A stretch of 64,000 nt of DNA from Runella defluvii (GTDB taxonomy: Bacteria; Bacteroidota; Bacteroidia; Cytophagales; Spirosomataceae), in contig NZ_JACIBY010000008.1 of the NCBI RefSeq assembly GCF_014195535.1, positions 1-64,000 of the forward strand, written 5' to 3'. The position numbers and the translations under genes are program-made. How positions within the stretch are numbered: the first letter of the stretch is position 1; each line of letters starts with the position of its first letter. Under the pieces are notes generated by a model. That model saw nothing but the letters and a program-made list of their open reading frames with translations, did not search any database and was not told the origin of the DNA. Below are positions 61,708-64,000 of the stretch, one piece after another.

Positions 61708-61786
61708 GTTGGATGTGCGCATCCAACAGCACTTTTGACGAGGTTTTGAGAAACCTTTTTTGTTGGATGTGAGCATCCAACAGCAC
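61685..61786. repeat. Tandem pair of terminator-hairpin units
   Basis: The unit GAGGTTTTGAGAAACCTYTT, T-run, TTGGATG..CATCCAACAGCAC occurs twice (about 61685-61732 and 61740-61786, period about 55 bp). Each contains a second hairpin TTGGATG-TGMG-CATCCAA. Only the first unit has the complementary left arm upstream. The second ends 7 bp before the convergent S41 protease stop. Confidence 0.82.
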
Positions 61787-61792
61787 AATACA

Positions 61793-63193
61793 TTACTGTT
61801 GGGGGCTATCTATAAACATTTCGGTTTCAGGGCCTTGTGGCTGTATTTGATACCTCTCGATAGGCTCAGCTTCGCTTATGCCTCTACGGGCGTTGCGCGT
61901 GCCCGTAATTTGGTAAAAAGCTTCAGAAAGTAGGGGGTCTCTCAAGTCGCCAAAAGCGTAAAATGGTTGCGTAATGCTTTCTTTTACAGTGACATTGGGT
62001 GTAAATCCAGCGGTGTAGTCAGACTGCCCTGCGGAGTTGTATGTTTTGAGAATAATCGGCATAATACCTTGCACAAAGCGCTTTTTAGTGTCTTTTATGA
62101 CCGTCGAACCCACATTTTTACCTACCGTTACATCTCCAATCAAAAACACGTCCATAAAAGGTTTGAGGGAATTGATAACCATTTCGCTGGCCGATGCCGT
62201 GCGTGTACTGGTCAGAACATAGACCCGACTCAGGTTGCTGCCAATGTTTTCGGGGCGGTTTTCAAAAAAACGTTGTCCGTAATTGGCACCGTATTGCTTC
62301 TGTAAGTCAGGCGTTACGTTTTTGTTGTATTCGTCGCGGGTCATTAGTACTTTGTCATTTGCTCCTTTGGCAATAAAACTGCCCAGCGTCACCGCCGTAG
62401 AAATGTAGCCGCCACCGTTGTAGCGCAGGTCAAGTACAAAATCAGTGACACCAGCGGCTTTGAACTTCCCAAAAATCTGCGCCATTTTTTGGTCGTAAAG
62501 GGCTTGGTCGCTGTTGTTGGGTTTAGAATAAAAACGGTTATAGACCAAGTAGCCAATTTTCTTGTTGCCTTTGGTGTAAACGGTATCAAACGGCATGGGG
62601 TCTTCTTGGAGCGATTGTGCCACTACCGTTTTGGTTTGGCCCGTGCTTACAAAAGCCGCGTTTTCGTATCGACCTAGCGTAAAGACATAATTGGTGCCAA
62701 CTGCGAGTAAATTGGCGTAGTTATCGACCGTAACTGCTTGTCCATCAACGGTCATTTTAGCAATAATATCACCTCGTTTGACACCACCTTGGGCAGCGGG
62801 TGAGCCAGGAATGACGTACAAAACGAGGGCCGAAATGGTATTATTGATGTTATACAAGCTAAGTCGTGCGCCTGTTGTTTTACTTTCTCCTGCGAGCGAT
62901 GCCTCGGTGGTTTCGGCATTGTCCAAAAAACGAGAAAAACGGTCTCCGTCGGGGCGTGCTTGCTTGTCATACGTATAAAGCATGGCATTAAAATAGTCGG
63001 AAGAGGCAAGTTTGTTGTCAGCGCCGCTTGGAATTTTGTCGTTCCAATAATACCAATACTCCATGTTTACTTTAATAAATTCATTCACCAAGGCATCGCC
63101 AGAGGCTACCTCTTTGAACAAACTACACGACGAAAGTGTCACAAGCAGTACCAGGGCTGCGTAAGAGAGGGATTTAAAGGCCGTTTTGTGCAT
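61793..63193 (-). CDS. S41-family peptidase lipoprotein (C-terminal processing protease-like)
   Basis: 466 residues. Lipoprotein signal SYAALVLLVTLSSC. An N-terminal helical region (LVNEFIKVNMEYWYYWNDKI), a PDZ-like domain (VLYVIPGSPAAQGGVKRGDI), and the S41 catalytic domain: IGYLVYNRF, DFVLDLRYNGGGYISTA, STRTASASEMVINSL with Ser336 as likely nucleophile, and Lys in DVTVGKNVGSTV. Such lipoproteins are frequent in Bacteroidota and cleave periplasmic or outer-membrane proteins near their C-termini. It converges on the ABC ATPase gene. Confidence 0.9.
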   Translation of the reverse strand: MHKTAFKSLSYAALVLLVTLSSCSLFKEVASGDALVNEFIKVNMEYWYYWNDKIPSGADNKLASSDYFNAMLYTYDKQARPDGDRFSRFLDNAETTEASLAGESKTTGARLSLYNINNTISALVLYVIPGSPAAQGGVKRGDIIAKMTVDGQAVTVDNYANLLAVGTNYVFTLGRYENAAFVSTGQTKTVVAQSLQEDPMPFDTVYTKGNKKIGYLVYNRFYSKPNNSDQALYDQKMAQIFGKFKAAGVTDFVLDLRYNGGGYISTAVTLGSFIAKGANDKVLMTRDEYNKNVTPDLQKQYGANYGQRFFENRPENIGSNLSRVYVLTSTRTASASEMVINSLKPFMDVFLIGDVTVGKNVGSTVIKDTKKRFVQGIMPIILKTYNSAGQSDYTAGFTPNVTVKESITQPFYAFGDLRDPLLSEAFYQITGTRNARRGISEAEPIERYQIQPQGPETEMFIDSPQQ

Positions 63194-63274
63194 GGCATTA
63201 AGAAGGTTGATGAAGCAAAAACGTAAAATGTCAAGGATTGTTTTGACTATATTTACGACAAATATAAGACTACG

Positions 63275-64000
63275 ATGAAATTTATTGCGTCCTTTTTTTT
63301 ACTACAACTCTCGCTTTATGTAAGTTATGCTCAGTGGACCCCACAAAATAGCGGCACTGATGCTCATTTTCGTTCAATTTCGGCCGTGAATGAGAAAATT
63401 GTATGGGCAGGGGGGGCCAAAGGAACGGTGCTACATACCGTAAATGGAGGAACTACTTGGGAGGTTTTGCACGTACAAGATGCTGAAAAATTAGACTTTC
63501 GTGGGATTCATGGCCTAGATGCCCAAACGGCCGTGGCAGTAAGTGCGGGTTTGGCGGAAGAAGGACAAGCACGTATTTTTAGAACCAACGATGGCGGGAA
63601 AACGTGGAAAGAAGTATGGCAAACAACCGAAAAAGGAGTCTTTTTGGATGGTATATCGTTTTGGGATGCTAAAAACGGACTGATTTTTGGGGATCCCATT
63701 GGCACTAAAATTTATTTGCTTAAAACCGCTGATGGCGGCCAAACTTGGCAACGTATTTCACCGTCGCAATTGCCCGAAAATAAGGCGGGCGAAGCAGCTT
63801 TTGCGGCTAGTAATTCTACCATGGTGCTCCAAGGTAAGAAAAATGTGTGGATTGGTACGGGTGGGAGCGATCACGCCCGCGTGTTTTATTCGACCGACCG
63901 TGGCACAACTTGGCAAGTGACAGATACCCCGATGGCGGCCAATGCTTCTTCTGGGATTTTTGGCTTGAATTTTTGGGATGCAAAAAATGGGATAGCCGTT
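63275..64000 (+). CDS. Secreted YCF48/BNR-type beta-propeller protein (3' end missing)
   Basis: Open from the ATG at 63275 to the window edge (242 codons seen). Signal peptide KFIASFFLLQLSLYVSYAQ, then repeated propeller blades with the photosystem-II-assembly (YCF48)/sialidase BNR pattern: GTVLHTVNGGTTWEVLHV, IFRTNDGGKTWKEVW, LLKTADGGQTWQRIS, VFYSTDRGTTWQVTD. Each blade has the S/T-x-D-x-G-x-T-W signature. In Bacteroidota these are secreted oxidoreductase-like proteins of unknown substrate. It is divergent from the S41 gene with 81 bp between the starts. Confidence 0.87.
   Translation, partial: MKFIASFFLLQLSLYVSYAQWTPQNSGTDAHFRSISAVNEKIVWAGGAKGTVLHTVNGGTTWEVLHVQDAEKLDFRGIHGLDAQTAVAVSAGLAEEGQARIFRTNDGGKTWKEVWQTTEKGVFLDGISFWDAKNGLIFGDPIGTKIYLLKTADGGQTWQRISPSQLPENKAGEAAFAASNSTMVLQGKKNVWIGTGGSDHARVFYSTDRGTTWQVTDTPMAANASSGIFGLNFWDAKNGIAV

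Overview
The window reads as chromosomal DNA of a Bacteroidota bacterium, most likely order Cytophagales (Spirosomaceae-like; Runella or Dyadobacter relatives are my guess, not proven). The support is direct: a SusC/SusD pair, two proteins with type IX secretion type B (gliding-motility-associated) C-terminal domains and one with a type A sorting domain, a periplasmic-propeller histidine kinase, DUF4369-TlpA proteins, Bacteroidota-type promoter boxes (TAnnTTTG), and few Shine-Dalgarno sequences. No rRNA, tRNA or CRISPR was seen.

Layout. 0-5 kb: the end of a secreted fibronectin-III protein, a lipoprotein, a 983-residue propeller histidine kinase, a small membrane protein and a stand-alone LytTR DNA-binding protein. 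5-8.4 kb: AroQ, a four-helix-bundle protein boxed by inverted repeats, a SerC-like aminotransferase, an HxlR regulator and a NIPSNAP protein. 8.5-19.5 kb: a T9SS type B protein, a CoA-transferase, an S9 peptidase, an Rpn-type nuclease/transposase, a CocE-type hydrolase with a PPOX protein, and a TlpA thioredoxin. 19.6-31.1 kb, all on the minus strand: a three-gene ribose-type ABC importer, SusC, SusD, and a large propeller/cytochrome c protein. 31.2-36.9 kb is an accessory zone: a decayed MNT/HEPN-like toxin-antitoxin remnant hit by a MITE, a PhzF protein, an intact PIN-domain toxin-antitoxin pair, a 600-bp field of repeats with an antitoxin fragment, and a Zn-ribbon / HNH nuclease / HrgA-like nuclease cluster whose last gene is interrupted by one in-frame stop.

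36.9-46.5 kb is a minus-strand carbohydrate block: three TIM-barrel sugar isomerase/epimerases, ThuA, an alpha/beta hydrolase, a DUF4432 epimerase-like protein, a cupin/PMI-like protein, a Gfo/Idh/MocA dehydrogenase and, separately, a DUF1080 lipoprotein. With the SusCD pair and the ABC importer this suggests uptake of a glycoside and its breakdown through 3-keto-sugar chemistry (inference). 46.8-64 kb: a second T9SS type B paralog, TsaD divergent from TamB, another TlpA protein, a TolC gene fragment, a TPR membrane protein, a class-A-beta-lactamase-like serine hydrolase with an overlapping LolD/MacB-type ABC ATPase, an S41 protease, and the start of a YCF48-like propeller protein running off the edge.

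The strongest non-coding signal is a mobile palindromic element (19-bp terminal repeats starting CAGGTTGAACG) in three copies, two of them with perfect 9-bp target duplications. Several other short palindrome families and degenerate word-repeat arrays fill the intergenic gaps, and one array lies inside a coding region.
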